Shown in pieces: positions 13,073 to 22,121 of a stretch of DNA of 38,239 nucleotides. Source of the DNA: a virus. The notes under the pieces are model-generated. The model saw only the letters and a program-made list of their open reading frames with translations. It was not told the DNA's origin and did no database searches. The stretch spans positions 1 through 38,239 of the IMG/VR virus record IMGVR_UViG_3300045993_000441. One strand, given 5' to 3'. The translations under genes were made by a program, and so were the position numbers. Each line of letters starts with the position of its first letter. Within the stretch, counting starts at the first letter, position 1.

Positions 13073-13708
13073 TTAGCCCCGGTACAGTGCATTGAACGTC
13101 TTGCTGAGGACTTCGGCATCCTTGCCAAGTGGCAGCACAGCGGTGATGAGGGCACCGTCATCCAGCACGACTGCCTTGCCCTTCTCGGCATTCACACCCT
13201 TGGCTGCCACCATGAACCCGAGGGCACGGCCATTGGAAGTCTTCGTGGCATGGATGGTGCGGCCATTGACTTGGCTGATGTCCACCATTGTGAACCGCTG
13301 CCAAGCTGCTCGCTCTTCAGGGTTGCTGAAGCGGCCGTTGTACACGATGTTCGTGATGTCACCAGTGCGGATGTAGGCCTTCATGGCATCGAGCATCAAC
13401 TGTGTCATCTCATCGGTGGTCTCGACAGCTGGCTTTGCCTTGGCTGCCTGAACACGTGATGCGATGTGGGCCTCGTGCTCCTTGCGGAGAGCAGAGATGC
13501 GGGCCTTGATGGTGTCCAGCTCAGCCAGTGCTTCTTCGTGATGGTCGAAGCCATTCTCCAGAATGATGTTCTGGAGGCGACGTTCAACTTGAACGAGGAC
13601 TGGGCCTTGTGGAGTTTCGATGTAGTCACCAGGACGAGCCAGACGATTGGCACGGAGGTGGTACGGGATTGCCTGTGATTGGCGGGCATTGTAAGGTGAT
13701 GTGGCCAA
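13073..13708 (-). CDS. Hypothetical protein (211 aa, probable TTG start)
   Basis: Not recognised. From TTG 13708 the product begins MATSPYNARQSQAIPYHLRA, followed by GDYIETPQGPVLVQVERRLQ, a coiled-coil segment (ALAELDTIKARISALRKEHE) and a C-terminal alpha/beta part with WQRFTMVDISQVNGRTIHAT. I prefer TTG 13708 because AAGGAG lies six bases before it; ATG 13756 is in frame (227 aa) but its AGGA is only one base away, and the first 16 residues look like leader sequence. A TAAATA motif and a small hairpin (CGAGCA/TGCTCG) lie upstream. The downstream 97-aa gene follows after two bases. Confidence 0.6.
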   Translation of the reverse strand: MATSPYNARQSQAIPYHLRANRLARPGDYIETPQGPVLVQVERRLQNIILENGFDHHEEALAELDTIKARISALRKEHEAHIASRVQAAKAKPAVETTDEMTQLMLDAMKAYIRTGDITNIVYNGRFSNPEERAAWQRFTMVDISQVNGRTIHATKTSNGRALGFMVAAKGVNAEKGKAVVLDDGALITAVLPLGKDAEVLSKTFNALYRG

Positions 13709-13790
13709 GATTGGCTCCTTCGGTCGGGGGTTACAACTCAGGACCAAAGTGACCATTTCCTGAGCCGGTCGAGCAACCCTGTGCTCGATG

Positions 13791-13798
13791 TATTTATT
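13791..13798 (-). promoter_or_regulatory. TAAATA late-promoter-like motif upstream of the 211-aa gene
   Basis: The minus strand reads ACAATAAATACATCG in the 74-bp gap after the endonuclease VII stop. It is followed at once by the hairpin CGAGCA-CAGGGT-TGCTCG. A hairpin right after the motif is also seen at 3291 and 29024. Confidence 0.4.
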
Positions 13799-13830
13799 GT
13801 AACACCGTCAGGAACGCTAGCAATCTCTGT

Positions 13831-14205
13831 TTAGGTTCGAAGGAGCCTTCGCTTCACAGTAGCTCTCTTCCGCCTCTTTCTGGCGAGCACCTTCTTCTCA
13901 TCGAGGGTTCGATGGGTAGGATGGAGGAGCCCGGTTTGGTTCGTCTTGTGAAGTTCGATGTACTGCTGAAGGCCACCGAGGAAGGCATCAAGGTTCACAC
14001 CGTACCGCTTGTGATTGTTCTCAAGCTTCCCAAGCAAACTGTTGCAACCCCGATGCAGAGCAGCACGAACTGCTCCTGTCTCGTGTGAGTGGTCAAGGAC
14101 CGCTTGCTCTTCAGTGAGTGGGAGGTGACACAAGGCGCAAGTGTACGACTGCTGTGAGCGCAAGTCAAGCCGTACTTGCTTGACTTGCGTGGATTTCAAT
14201 CTCAC
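13831..14205 (-). CDS. Recombination endonuclease VII-like nuclease
   Basis: The 124-residue protein matches the T4 gp49 family, which resolves branched DNA before packaging. Zinc ligands C23 and C26 (YTCALC) are followed by the His-Me finger LDHSHETGAVRAALH (D38, H39, H41) and RGCNSLLGKLEN with C54 and N55. In the family the second zinc pair is usually C-x2-C; here the first position is H51 (LHRGC), so zinc would be held by C-C-H-C. The C-terminus is strongly basic (KKVLARKRRKRATVKRR). It starts with GTG overlapping the fibre stop (GTGA), an odd coupling of a DNA enzyme to a fibre gene. Resolving branches fits headful packaging. Confidence 0.85.
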   Translation of the reverse strand: MRLKSTQVKQVRLDLRSQQSYTCALCHLPLTEEQAVLDHSHETGAVRAALHRGCNSLLGKLENNHKRYGVNLDAFLGGLQQYIELHKTNQTGLLHPTHRTLDEKKVLARKRRKRATVKRRLLRT

Positions 14206-15755
14206 AGGAAGTTCTTGAACAGCTGGCAGTAGAAAGTGCCAGCCACGTTCACAACACGGAGCAAGTCAACTGCATTGGCTGCAGTGCTGAGTGCCGGTGT
14301 TCCACCAACAAACTTGTATGCCGAATTGAAGGTGATGAGGCGTGAACCTGTTGCATCTTGCTTCAGGGTGACGAAGTACACACCACCGTCAACTGGCGAG
14401 CTGATAGCATTCAGCGTGAAGTTTGATGTGATATTCACCAGGAAGTTGTTCGAAGCCTGACCATCGAGCGTCAATGAGCTAGAGAAGGTTGGTGTGACCA
14501 TCGCGACTGATTGAGCTCGTGTGAACTGGTTGAATGTCGTGTACTGTGCAAAGCCAGAGGACACAGAGACAGTACCAGATGTCACAGACAAGCCAGAGCC
14601 AACCTGCATCACACCCTTGACCGTGGTGCTTGCATCTGGAATAGATGAAGCAAGCGAGACCACGCCAGCTGAGACTGTAAGGCCAGAGCCGATGGAGACA
14701 CCGCCCTTGACGCTCGTTGTGGCATCAGCAAGGCTGACAACACCGCCAGAGACTGAAAGACCTGCCCCAATCTGAACTACACCCTTTGTGGTGGTTGTGG
14801 CATTGCTTGGGCTGGCATTCAACACACCAGAAGAGACGGCAAGCCCAGACCCGACTTGAATAACACCCTTGGAAGAAGTCGTAGCATCAGGCGCATTCAG
14901 TGCAAGTACACCTGAGGAGACTGAAAGACCTGAGCCAACTTGAATGATGCCCTTGGAAGAAGTCGTAGCATCAGCAAGAGATGCGCTGACAACACCAGCA
15001 GAGACCGAAAGGCCTGTGCCAATTTGGACAACGCCCTTTGTAGTTGTTGTAGCTGATGCGGCTGTAGAGGCCGAAAGCACACCAGCCGAAACTGACAAAC
15101 CAGAGCCAACTTGAACAACGCCCTTTGTAGTTGTTGTAGCATCTGCGGCCGAGATGACGCCAGAAGACACTTGAAGACCAGCGCCAATCTTTACAACACC
15201 AAGTGTCGAGCTAGTGGCAATAGGGATGCTCAGAACACCGGCGGATACAAGGGTGTTCGTACCAGCTGTGACAACGCCTGGAATTGTAGTTGTCGCTGTT
15301 TGTGCCGAGAGCACGCCTGAAGTGATGACAAGCCCGCTTGTGCTAGAAACAGCGGCTGTCACAATCCCCTTTGAAGAGGTCGTGGCATCCGGAACTGAGA
15401 CAACACCTGCGCTGATTGTCAGACCAGAGCCAATTGAAACAAGTCCCTTTGTAGTGGATGAAGCATCCGAGAAGCTTGCACTCAAAACCCCGCCAGAGAT
15501 GGACAAACCAGAGCCAATCTGGACTACACCCTTTGTTGTAGTCGTAGCATCTGGAATGACTGCCAAAAGTGCCGAGCTGCTAGCAGTAGTGGCTGCTGTG
15601 ATTCGACCCTTAGCATCAACAGTGATTTGGGGTGTAGTGTACACACCTGGGGTCACACCAGTAGCTGTGAGTTGTGGAGCGGTCGCATCATTTGAACCAG
15701 CGAGGTCGCCAGCAAGCTTGATTTCGCCGAGAGCAGTAGATGTAGCAGCAGCCAT
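14202..15755 (-). CDS. Tail fibre with 12 tandem repeats (517 aa)
   Basis: The N-terminus (MAAATSTALGEIKLAGDLAG, then TPGVYTTPQITVDAKGRITA) is followed by about twelve copies of a roughly 25-residue unit of the form DATTTTKGVVQIGSGLSVSA-GVLSAS (residues about 70-390), and then a non-repeated C-terminal domain (ITSNFTLNAISSPVDGGVYF onward) that is probably the trimerised tip. The repeats are visible in the DNA as well. It is a clear paralogue of the 15757-17451 fibre, sharing the LGEI-LAGDL start and the repeat unit. It starts one base after that gene's stop. The C-terminal ~100 residues probably bind the receptor; that is inference from the architecture. Confidence 0.8.
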   Translation of the reverse strand: MAAATSTALGEIKLAGDLAGSNDATAPQLTATGVTPGVYTTPQITVDAKGRITAATTASSSALLAVIPDATTTTKGVVQIGSGLSISGGVLSASFSDASSTTKGLVSIGSGLTISAGVVSVPDATTSSKGIVTAAVSSTSGLVITSGVLSAQTATTTIPGVVTAGTNTLVSAGVLSIPIATSSTLGVVKIGAGLQVSSGVISAADATTTTKGVVQVGSGLSVSAGVLSASTAASATTTTKGVVQIGTGLSVSAGVVSASLADATTSSKGIIQVGSGLSVSSGVLALNAPDATTSSKGVIQVGSGLAVSSGVLNASPSNATTTTKGVVQIGAGLSVSGGVVSLADATTSVKGGVSIGSGLTVSAGVVSLASSIPDASTTVKGVMQVGSGLSVTSGTVSVSSGFAQYTTFNQFTRAQSVAMVTPTFSSSLTLDGQASNNFLVNITSNFTLNAISSPVDGGVYFVTLKQDATGSRLITFNSAYKFVGGTPALSTAANAVDLLRVVNVAGTFYCQLFKNFL

Positions 15756-15756
15756 T

Positions 15757-17451
15757 TTAGTATCCTGTGATAGTTGTTACGAGTGCGATGGCAAGGTCAC
15801 GAATGACATTGATTTCAAAGACATCAACACCTGTACCAGATGTGACTGGGAGAGTGGTCCATGTTCGAGTTGTGGTACCATCTGAAGCTGTGAACTGGGC
15901 AAATGGCTTGACGGCACCAACAGTAGCACCTCGAATGTCGTATTGAGTTCCGCTGAAGTTGCGAAGTGTGATGTTCAAGGCTGAAGTAAAGGCGTGTGTA
16001 ACAACAATCCGGAACACAGTGCCAGAAACAGGATTTCCGCCGCTTGTGTCTGCGAGGACCAAGGTCACATTGCTTGACTGGTTATTCAGCTCAATCAAAT
16101 GCTGTGCGGCATTTGAAACTGTGTTTTCATACCCATTCCAACCGGCTCCGCTGTGGGTGCCAATGAGCGCTTGTGGGATGCCCGGCCGCTCATTGAAGGT
16201 TCGCACATAGCTTGTATTCAAGCGCATGTACGATGGGTCAACACTCACAAGTCCGGCAGAGTCTACAAGCCCTGACCCAACCTTCATAATACCCTTCTTA
16301 GTGGTACTTGCAATCGAAAGCGAAAGTTCGCTCCCAATCACATCAAGGCCTGTTCCAGGGCTCAAAAGGCCCTTTGAAACTGTCGAAGCAACTTGAGAAA
16401 CTGACATCACACCGGCATCAACATCAACACCGGTACCAGAGAAGCCAATGACTTGGCCAGCCGAAGAAGTTGTTGCATCTGGAAGGTCAAGTCCGACAAA
16501 ACCGGCAAAGATAGTAAGCCCAGAGCCAATCTGGACAAATCCTTTGGTGCTTGTTGTAGCATCAGGTGCTGTCAATGAAACGGTACCTGAACTAACAGCA
16601 AGGCCTGAGCCAATCTGGACAAGCCCCTTTGAAGTTGTTCCAGCATCCAAAATGCTTAGGACACCAGAAGCAACACCGAGACCGGCACCAACTTGGACAA
16701 TACCAAGAGAGCCTGTAGTAGCATCAGCACCACCAACATACGAAACAACGCCACCTGTGACTGAGAGCCCAGAGCCAACCTGTACAAGACCCTTTACTGC
16801 CCCAGTAGCATCTGGGAAAGTAGCTGTGAGAGTACCAGCCCCGTCAACAGCCATGTTTGTCCCAGGACGGCAAACGCCTGGCTCATCATTTGGATATACA
16901 GAGCTGACAAGGCGAGCTGAGTCAACAGCTAGCACACCGGCCGATTGGTTTTTCAAGAAACCTGAGCCAATAGAAACTCGGCCTGGCGTAGCACTCGTTG
17001 CAAGGTCCATCGAGGTTGAGCCACCGGATACTGAAAGTGCTGTGCCAATTTGAACAAGACCCTTTGTTGAAACAGACACGGCATCTGGAAGTGCCGATGA
17101 GACATTACCCGCATCAAGTGCGAACTGCGAACCCCAAGCGGCAATCCCCTTTGTCGTGCTAGAGGCTGTGGCTACTGAAATCACACCACTTGAAACTTCA
17201 AGTTGGTTGCCGACTTGAATGATGCCCTTGGCAGAAGGTGTAGCATCTGTGATGATTGACAGAACATCGTTGGCAAGAGCTGTTCCGATAGATGTAATTC
17301 GCCCCTTTGAGTCAACCGACATACGTTGAAGTACGGAGTACGAACCGGGCGTGACCCCTGATGCACGAAGGACAGGAGCAGTCCCATCATTGCCAAAGAG
17401 GTCTCCAGCAAGAACAATCTCGCCAAGAGTGGTGTTTGTTGCTTGTGTCAT
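15757..17451 (-). CDS. Tail fibre with 11 degenerate tandem repeats (564 aa)
   Basis: The product starts MTQATNTTLGEIVLAGDLFG and, after TPGSYSVLQRMSVDSKGRIT, runs through about eleven repeat units (DATPSAKGIIQVGNQLEVSS type) that are more diverged than those of the downstream paralogue. The C-terminal domain differs completely (VSNAAQHLIELNNQSSNVTL, then GTVFRIVVTHAFTSALNITL), so the two fibres may contact different receptors. I use ATG 17451, which overlaps the stop of the upstream 77-aa gene as TAATG, rather than the longer in-frame start at 17469. Confidence 0.8.
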   Translation of the reverse strand: MTQATNTTLGEIVLAGDLFGNDGTAPVLRASGVTPGSYSVLQRMSVDSKGRITSIGTALANDVLSIITDATPSAKGIIQVGNQLEVSSGVISVATASSTTKGIAAWGSQFALDAGNVSSALPDAVSVSTKGLVQIGTALSVSGGSTSMDLATSATPGRVSIGSGFLKNQSAGVLAVDSARLVSSVYPNDEPGVCRPGTNMAVDGAGTLTATFPDATGAVKGLVQVGSGLSVTGGVVSYVGGADATTGSLGIVQVGAGLGVASGVLSILDAGTTSKGLVQIGSGLAVSSGTVSLTAPDATTSTKGFVQIGSGLTIFAGFVGLDLPDATTSSAGQVIGFSGTGVDVDAGVMSVSQVASTVSKGLLSPGTGLDVIGSELSLSIASTTKKGIMKVGSGLVDSAGLVSVDPSYMRLNTSYVRTFNERPGIPQALIGTHSGAGWNGYENTVSNAAQHLIELNNQSSNVTLVLADTSGGNPVSGTVFRIVVTHAFTSALNITLRNFSGTQYDIRGATVGAVKPFAQFTASDGTTTRTWTTLPVTSGTGVDVFEINVIRDLAIALVTTITGY

Positions 17452-17684
17452 TACATCAACGCAATCCAAGTAAGGTTAGGGCGGAGCCAATAGACCTTGC
17501 TGTCGGCCGTGTTGAAGTAAGTACTCCCAGGAGCAAGACCAGTAGTAGCTGGTGCGGCTGCTGCATCAGCAAGTGCACGAGGCACCTTGACATCCAACAC
17601 GGCATTGTTCGTGTTGATTGTAACTTCCTTTTCCTTCTGCCCAATTTCAAGTTGGGTTAGTCCAAGGTTTGTGGTTGTGGTCAT
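17451..17684 (-). CDS. Small DUF2793-like virion protein (77 aa)
   Basis: The product begins MTTTTNLGLTQLEIGQKEKE and continues VTINTNNAVLDVKVPRALAD, a pattern like the start of DUF2793 phage proteins (TTNLxLPxIxxxQxxKxVTxNxxxxxLD). It ends with TYFNTADSKVYWLRPNLTWI, a beta hairpin typical of virion attachment domains. It sits between the hub gene and two fibres that it overlaps translationally, so a fibre connector or adaptor role is plausible. AGGAG precedes the ATG. Confidence 0.6.
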   Translation of the reverse strand: MTTTTNLGLTQLEIGQKEKEVTINTNNAVLDVKVPRALADAAAAPATTGLAPGSTYFNTADSKVYWLRPNLTWIALM

Positions 17685-17702
17685 CTGATTCTCCTATGGG
17701 TA

Positions 17703-19988
17703 TCAGCTATTTACCGAAACAGGATACCCAGCCCCGTACTTTTGGCTGAGTTGTGCGACCTTGACACTGAGGCTAGATTGAACCGAACCAAAGTCCGCAG
17801 TCTGCATCGCGGCTGTGTACACCCACGTTTCACTGGTGGTTGTGTACGACTTCTTAACTGTAACTCCGTCCATGACCTGAATGCCGAACCCAGCCCAGTC
17901 AGCATCATTGTTCGTGGTGCTGAAGTCCTTGAGGTCATTGTCAAATCGAGTGCGAGCACTGTAGGAAACTTGGAAGTCGGAGCCAATCTTCTGGCACTTT
18001 GTGTTTGTTGGTGCCCACATCAGAGTGTTGTTCGAGACCATGAACACATCCTCGCCAGTCACCTTATCAAGAGTGCTGCCGATTGTGATGACTTTGTACT
18101 TCTTGGTTGTCATCCGGTCATTGTCAAGCCAGTCCATCCGAAGGATGGCATCATCGAGAAGCACAAAGAGCTCGTTAGCAACGTGAGTGCCAACGTACTG
18201 TTCAGTGCCTTGGCGGCCACGAAGGAGACCAGACAGGGTGTAAGTCTTCGGTGCTGTCAACACAGCATTCTTGAACCCAATGACTTCTTGTCCAACCATA
18301 CAGCGGTTCTTGCCAGCCATCACATCAGCAGCCGAGACAGAAGTCAAGTCATTTGCCTTGATGACAACCGAGATGGTTGTTGTCTCGTCCCAGACGTGGT
18401 AGTCCTTAGAAGGAGTAGCAACCGCGACCAGGCCAAAGGTTGCTTCCTTGTACGTGTTCCCAACCAGGTCATACGAAGCCCCGCCATTCTCAGACACGTA
18501 CACAGAGGCACCTGGCCATCCGGCCTTGTCGTATCCATGAACAGCTGCGTACATCCGAACACCAACATCCTGTGAGTCAAGGTTCGGTGGGTCAATGAAG
18601 AAGGCTTGCGAGTACCCAATCTCTGTCGGCACATTTGTGGAAGCAGGCGGAGTTTGAGCAGTCTCACCAGAGCCTTGAACAGCCTGCTCAGCACCAGCAT
18701 CTTCTGCGATGAACTCGACAAGGGCTTCTGTCTTCTCATTTAGCTGGCGAATGCGAACAAGCCCAACATCTGCCAGTGAGACCACATCGGATGGCTCAAG
18801 GTCCATGTGCTTGTACGAAGTCACAAAGCGGTACTGTGTCCGTTGCAAGTGAGCATTGATGAGCGAGACCTCGACAACTTCCTTTGCCTGGGCGTGTGTC
18901 AGGGTTACCGGAGTTTCGAGCTTCACATCTTGGCCAGTGCTGTACGTGAACAACTCAGCGGTCTGAGTGAACGTGTTGTAGTCCAAGTCAGTAGCTGGGT
19001 ACGTGAGTGTCATTGTCTTCGGCAAATCAATGCCTTGGAAGCGCTTCACTGAGTACGGCGGCTGCAGGTTGCCCTGATTGTCCACAAAGCCAAGGTCCTC
19101 AAGTGGAATTGTCTTCACAACTGTTGCCACACGGGGAATGAACTTCAGGACGCCGCCTGTGTCCACCATGTCGAACTGGTACGTCAATGCTAGCGTACCA
19201 AGAATGGTCCGAATAGAAGTCTGATTGCCGGCAGTGAATTCACAAGCCGAGTTAGGCAGAAGTGAAGCATCATGAGCTACACCTGCCACATCGCAGTACG
19301 AGGCAATGACAGCCTTGATGTCGGGTGCAGTGTAAGTCGTGAGCAAGTAGCTGTCAGAGCCGTTGTACTTCGAGTCAGCACTGCCGTCACCCGAGCCGTC
19401 ACTTGACATCGAGGAGATGATTTTCGAGCCAGCCCAGATGACGCCAGCAGCAATAGCACCAGCCTGAAGAAGGTCACCAATAGAAGCATTCTTGACCCAG
19501 TCGAAGACATCATCCTTGAGGGAGTCGAAGAAGTCCTTGTCGGGCCCAGCCAAAGCTCCTGTGCCCTTCTCTGCCAAAAGGCTCCACGAGGCTGTGTCAA
19601 CACCTGGCTCGTGCTCAGGTGTCACAGACGAAGCAGAGTTGTTGTCAGTGGTACAAATATATGTGGCGCCATTGTGAGCAACAACTGATGCCAATGGGTT
19701 TGTATCTGACTGAGCCACGTAGTCAGCACCAATTGCCCATTCACCTTCCCACTTGAAGCCCCAGCCGTCCTTACCAATGACACCATCAGCACCTGCGGGT
19801 CCTGGTGGGCCAGCTGGTCCTGGTACTGAAATAGTGGTACTTGTGCTTGTTCCAGCACCACCAATGACAACTGTTGTGCTCGATGCCCCGCAGCTCTCAA
19901 ATCGTTCACCTGGAGGATTGAGTGTCTTTGTAGCCGGGGTACTAGTGTTTGCTGACTTGGTCTTCTTAGTTGGTTTTGGGCAGTACAT
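17703..19988 (-). CDS. Tail tip hub protein, C-terminal part (gene transfer agent gp15/Phage-tail_3 type)
   Basis: The 761-residue protein carries the signature LLRGRQGTE (residues 588-596), typical of GTA gp15-like and lambda J-like hub proteins. An unusual N-terminus precedes it: a low-complexity Thr/Ser/Lys stretch, a collagen-like GPAGPPGPAGADG (58-69), a carbohydrate-module-like segment (WEGEWAIGADYVAQSDTNPL) and a hydrophobic, membrane-like helix (about 174-192, LQAGAIAAGVIWAGSKI). Residues 215-430 look like the beta-rich hub domains. The N-terminal hub domain found in long homologues is missing here but matches the separate gene at 22685-23275. GGAGAG lies before the ATG, which follows the 19991 stop by two bases. 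Confidence 0.75.
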   Translation of the reverse strand: MYCPKPTKKTKSANTSTPATKTLNPPGERFESCGASSTTVVIGGAGTSTSTTISVPGPAGPPGPAGADGVIGKDGWGFKWEGEWAIGADYVAQSDTNPLASVVAHNGATYICTTDNNSASSVTPEHEPGVDTASWSLLAEKGTGALAGPDKDFFDSLKDDVFDWVKNASIGDLLQAGAIAAGVIWAGSKIISSMSSDGSGDGSADSKYNGSDSYLLTTYTAPDIKAVIASYCDVAGVAHDASLLPNSACEFTAGNQTSIRTILGTLALTYQFDMVDTGGVLKFIPRVATVVKTIPLEDLGFVDNQGNLQPPYSVKRFQGIDLPKTMTLTYPATDLDYNTFTQTAELFTYSTGQDVKLETPVTLTHAQAKEVVEVSLINAHLQRTQYRFVTSYKHMDLEPSDVVSLADVGLVRIRQLNEKTEALVEFIAEDAGAEQAVQGSGETAQTPPASTNVPTEIGYSQAFFIDPPNLDSQDVGVRMYAAVHGYDKAGWPGASVYVSENGGASYDLVGNTYKEATFGLVAVATPSKDYHVWDETTTISVVIKANDLTSVSAADVMAGKNRCMVGQEVIGFKNAVLTAPKTYTLSGLLRGRQGTEQYVGTHVANELFVLLDDAILRMDWLDNDRMTTKKYKVITIGSTLDKVTGEDVFMVSNNTLMWAPTNTKCQKIGSDFQVSYSARTRFDNDLKDFSTTNNDADWAGFGIQVMDGVTVKKSYTTTSETWVYTAAMQTADFGSVQSSLSVKVAQLSQKYGAGYPVSVNS

Positions 19989-19990
19989 TG

Positions 19991-22120
19991 TTACTCTCCA
20001 AAGTATTCTTGGGTGCCGTCAACAATAGCAGCTACACCATTGACTTCGCAAGAAGCATCACGGTACAGGTATGTATCATCGAGTTTGAAAGCAATCAATG
20101 GGACACTTGATGCTGACACAAAAGTACGTGCAAACACATACGGCTTGACTGACACCGATGTCCCATCTTCTTTAGAATAGGTTACAGGAGGTGAAACAAA
20201 GAGTTGGCCGGAGTCTTGAAGTGTCGTGAACTCCTTGCAAGTCAAGTTCCAATCATTCGTGATTGCTTCCGTCTCAAGTGTTTGCTTTGTGTTCATGTCC
20301 CAACGGACAATCTTACCTGTTGAATCGAGCCACCACAACTTTGCTGAGTCCGTTGGGTCAGCAAATAGGTACAAAAGTCCGTTCTCTGTGCCATAGTCAT
20401 TGTGCACTTGGTCATCGTCATAGTCAATCAGTGAGAGCATCCCGCCATAGCTTGACACCCAGATGCGCCGATTTGCATCTGTGAAAATGCGAGTTGGGCT
20501 CGAATTCAGACGAATGACTGAAACAGGAGCGCCAGTCTCAGCATCAACCTTTGTCACTGAGAAGTTGTTGTAGTTCGCGATGTAAACAAACCCATTGTAC
20601 CCTGGAGCAACCCACGAGCGAGCAGATGATGGACGAACAGGGAGGTCAAATGAAGTTTTTGTGTTCGTCTTGTAGTCGTATGAAATGACCTTTTGTGGCT
20701 GACTTGAAAGGTTCATCTTTGTGACGCCCCAAACCTTGCCGTGGGCAACAACCATATTGCTGGTGAGATTGTTTGTAGCATCATCGGTTGGCTTGGTTGT
20801 GACCCAAGTGCCCCCAGTGGCATTTGCGCCGCTGAACATTGTTGCTGTGCTTGTTTGGTAGAAGTTCAATCCACTATAGGTTGTGCCACCAAGAACTTGC
20901 ACCTTGGCTGTAAGCATCTCGGCTTGGGTGTTCAATTCTGGAAGCATCTTCCACGAGTTTGTCCATCCAATGGAATTACCGGTCCATGAAACTAGCGGGA
21001 CCTCATACACAGTAGCCTGCGTTGATGTAAAAACAGTCGTGCCATCAGAGCATGAGGTGCTAGTGATTCCTGAACGAAACAAAACACGGTCTCCTGCATA
21101 GACTGGGACCCCATCAAAGACATACGCAAATGGGCGGGCATCGGTGTGCTTTGTGTATGAGATGCGGTTGGCATCGCTTTCGCCATCAGATAGGTAGTAG
21201 TAACCTCGTGAGTTTTGAACAGACACCATTAGCGGCGCGGATGTTCTAGAGAGCGAGAACGGACCTGCACCAGTTGTGGTGTACAACCCATTTTGGCTTC
21301 TAACAGTTTGTCCAGTCAAAAGGAACGTAATGCCTGAAGTATTCGACCCATTGTACGATGGGTCGAATTGAGACAGTGTCGTGTAGCCGCTGAATGACGT
21401 AAGGTTTGTAGTTACCAAACCACTTGCCGAAGTCATTGTAACTGCAGACACATTTGATGCAAGCGAAATAGCGCTTGAAGCCACAACATTCACTTGGATA
21501 AATGTGTTTGTGTCAACACTCGAAACCGACTTGATGCTTTCGAACTCCTGTGTGGCAATGTCGAAAACAAATACTCGCTGGAAGTCAGAGATGCCACCGC
21601 TGACAATCATCTTGCCCTCGTGCATACCCATGAAATATGGATTGAGCGGATAGTTGTTTGCAACCTTCGTGACCGTCACCACTTTCTCAGTGTTTCCAGT
21701 CCCGACATATAGGGTTGCATCAGCTACTACGATTGTGTACACGCCATTGTAGTACGTTCCGTTTGGCATGTCAAAGTACTCTGGGAACCGGCAAAGGCTT
21801 CTGACGGAAGTTGACTTGCTGTACGAAGAAGAGGTAACTGTGAGCTTGGAGATGACCCGGAGCTTGCGATGTGACCCGCTATCATACCTCCCGTACAAGA
21901 GAGCATTCAGCTCATCAGCGGATGGTTCATGGTCGGTGTTTTCTCCAAAGTACTCAATGACAATGACTGACCCAGCCTCTTGATTGCTAATAGGCAAAGA
22001 CATCCAAATGTACCGCCCATCGTGGACTGCCTCTTGGAACCCAGATTCTGACCCACTTTGGACCGCCGTGCGAAGGTCCTTACAATCAGAGCTGTAGACT
22101 TTCTCGATGATGAATGGCAT
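19991..22120 (-). CDS. Large tail protein, beta-propeller-like (709 aa)
   Basis: Not assigned to a family. Starting at ATG 22120, the product begins MPFIIEKVYSSDCKDLRTAV. A repetitive beta architecture follows: VYTIVVADATLYVGTGNTEK, YFMGMHEGKMIVSGGISDFQ, SYDYKTNTKTSFDLPV, IFTDANRRIWVSSYGGML, and WWLDSTGKIVRWDMNTK read like successive blades of a propeller. The N-terminal 90 residues (DGRYIWMSLPISNQEAGSVI) look like a separate beta domain. It sits between the two parts of the tail hub, so it is likely part of the tip complex or a receptor-binding element. I use 22120 because it follows the preceding stop by one base; an in-frame start at 22171 is less likely. Confidence 0.6.
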   Translation of the reverse strand: MPFIIEKVYSSDCKDLRTAVQSGSESGFQEAVHDGRYIWMSLPISNQEAGSVIVIEYFGENTDHEPSADELNALLYGRYDSGSHRKLRVISKLTVTSSSYSKSTSVRSLCRFPEYFDMPNGTYYNGVYTIVVADATLYVGTGNTEKVVTVTKVANNYPLNPYFMGMHEGKMIVSGGISDFQRVFVFDIATQEFESIKSVSSVDTNTFIQVNVVASSAISLASNVSAVTMTSASGLVTTNLTSFSGYTTLSQFDPSYNGSNTSGITFLLTGQTVRSQNGLYTTTGAGPFSLSRTSAPLMVSVQNSRGYYYLSDGESDANRISYTKHTDARPFAYVFDGVPVYAGDRVLFRSGITSTSCSDGTTVFTSTQATVYEVPLVSWTGNSIGWTNSWKMLPELNTQAEMLTAKVQVLGGTTYSGLNFYQTSTATMFSGANATGGTWVTTKPTDDATNNLTSNMVVAHGKVWGVTKMNLSSQPQKVISYDYKTNTKTSFDLPVRPSSARSWVAPGYNGFVYIANYNNFSVTKVDAETGAPVSVIRLNSSPTRIFTDANRRIWVSSYGGMLSLIDYDDDQVHNDYGTENGLLYLFADPTDSAKLWWLDSTGKIVRWDMNTKQTLETEAITNDWNLTCKEFTTLQDSGQLFVSPPVTYSKEDGTSVSVKPYVFARTFVSASSVPLIAFKLDDTYLYRDASCEVNGVAAIVDGTQEYFGE

Positions 22121-22121
22121 A

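Noticed and set aside
14521-17345. Regularly spaced DNA repeats that could suggest a CRISPR-like array
   Set aside because: They are in-frame repeats of 70-80 bases inside two fibre genes, with no constant repeat/unique spacer alternation.
17708-17715. TAAATA at the hub stop as a promoter for the fibre genes
   Set aside because: It lies in the last codons of the hub gene (VNS then stop), so it may be coding-driven; it is kept only as part of the genome-wide count.
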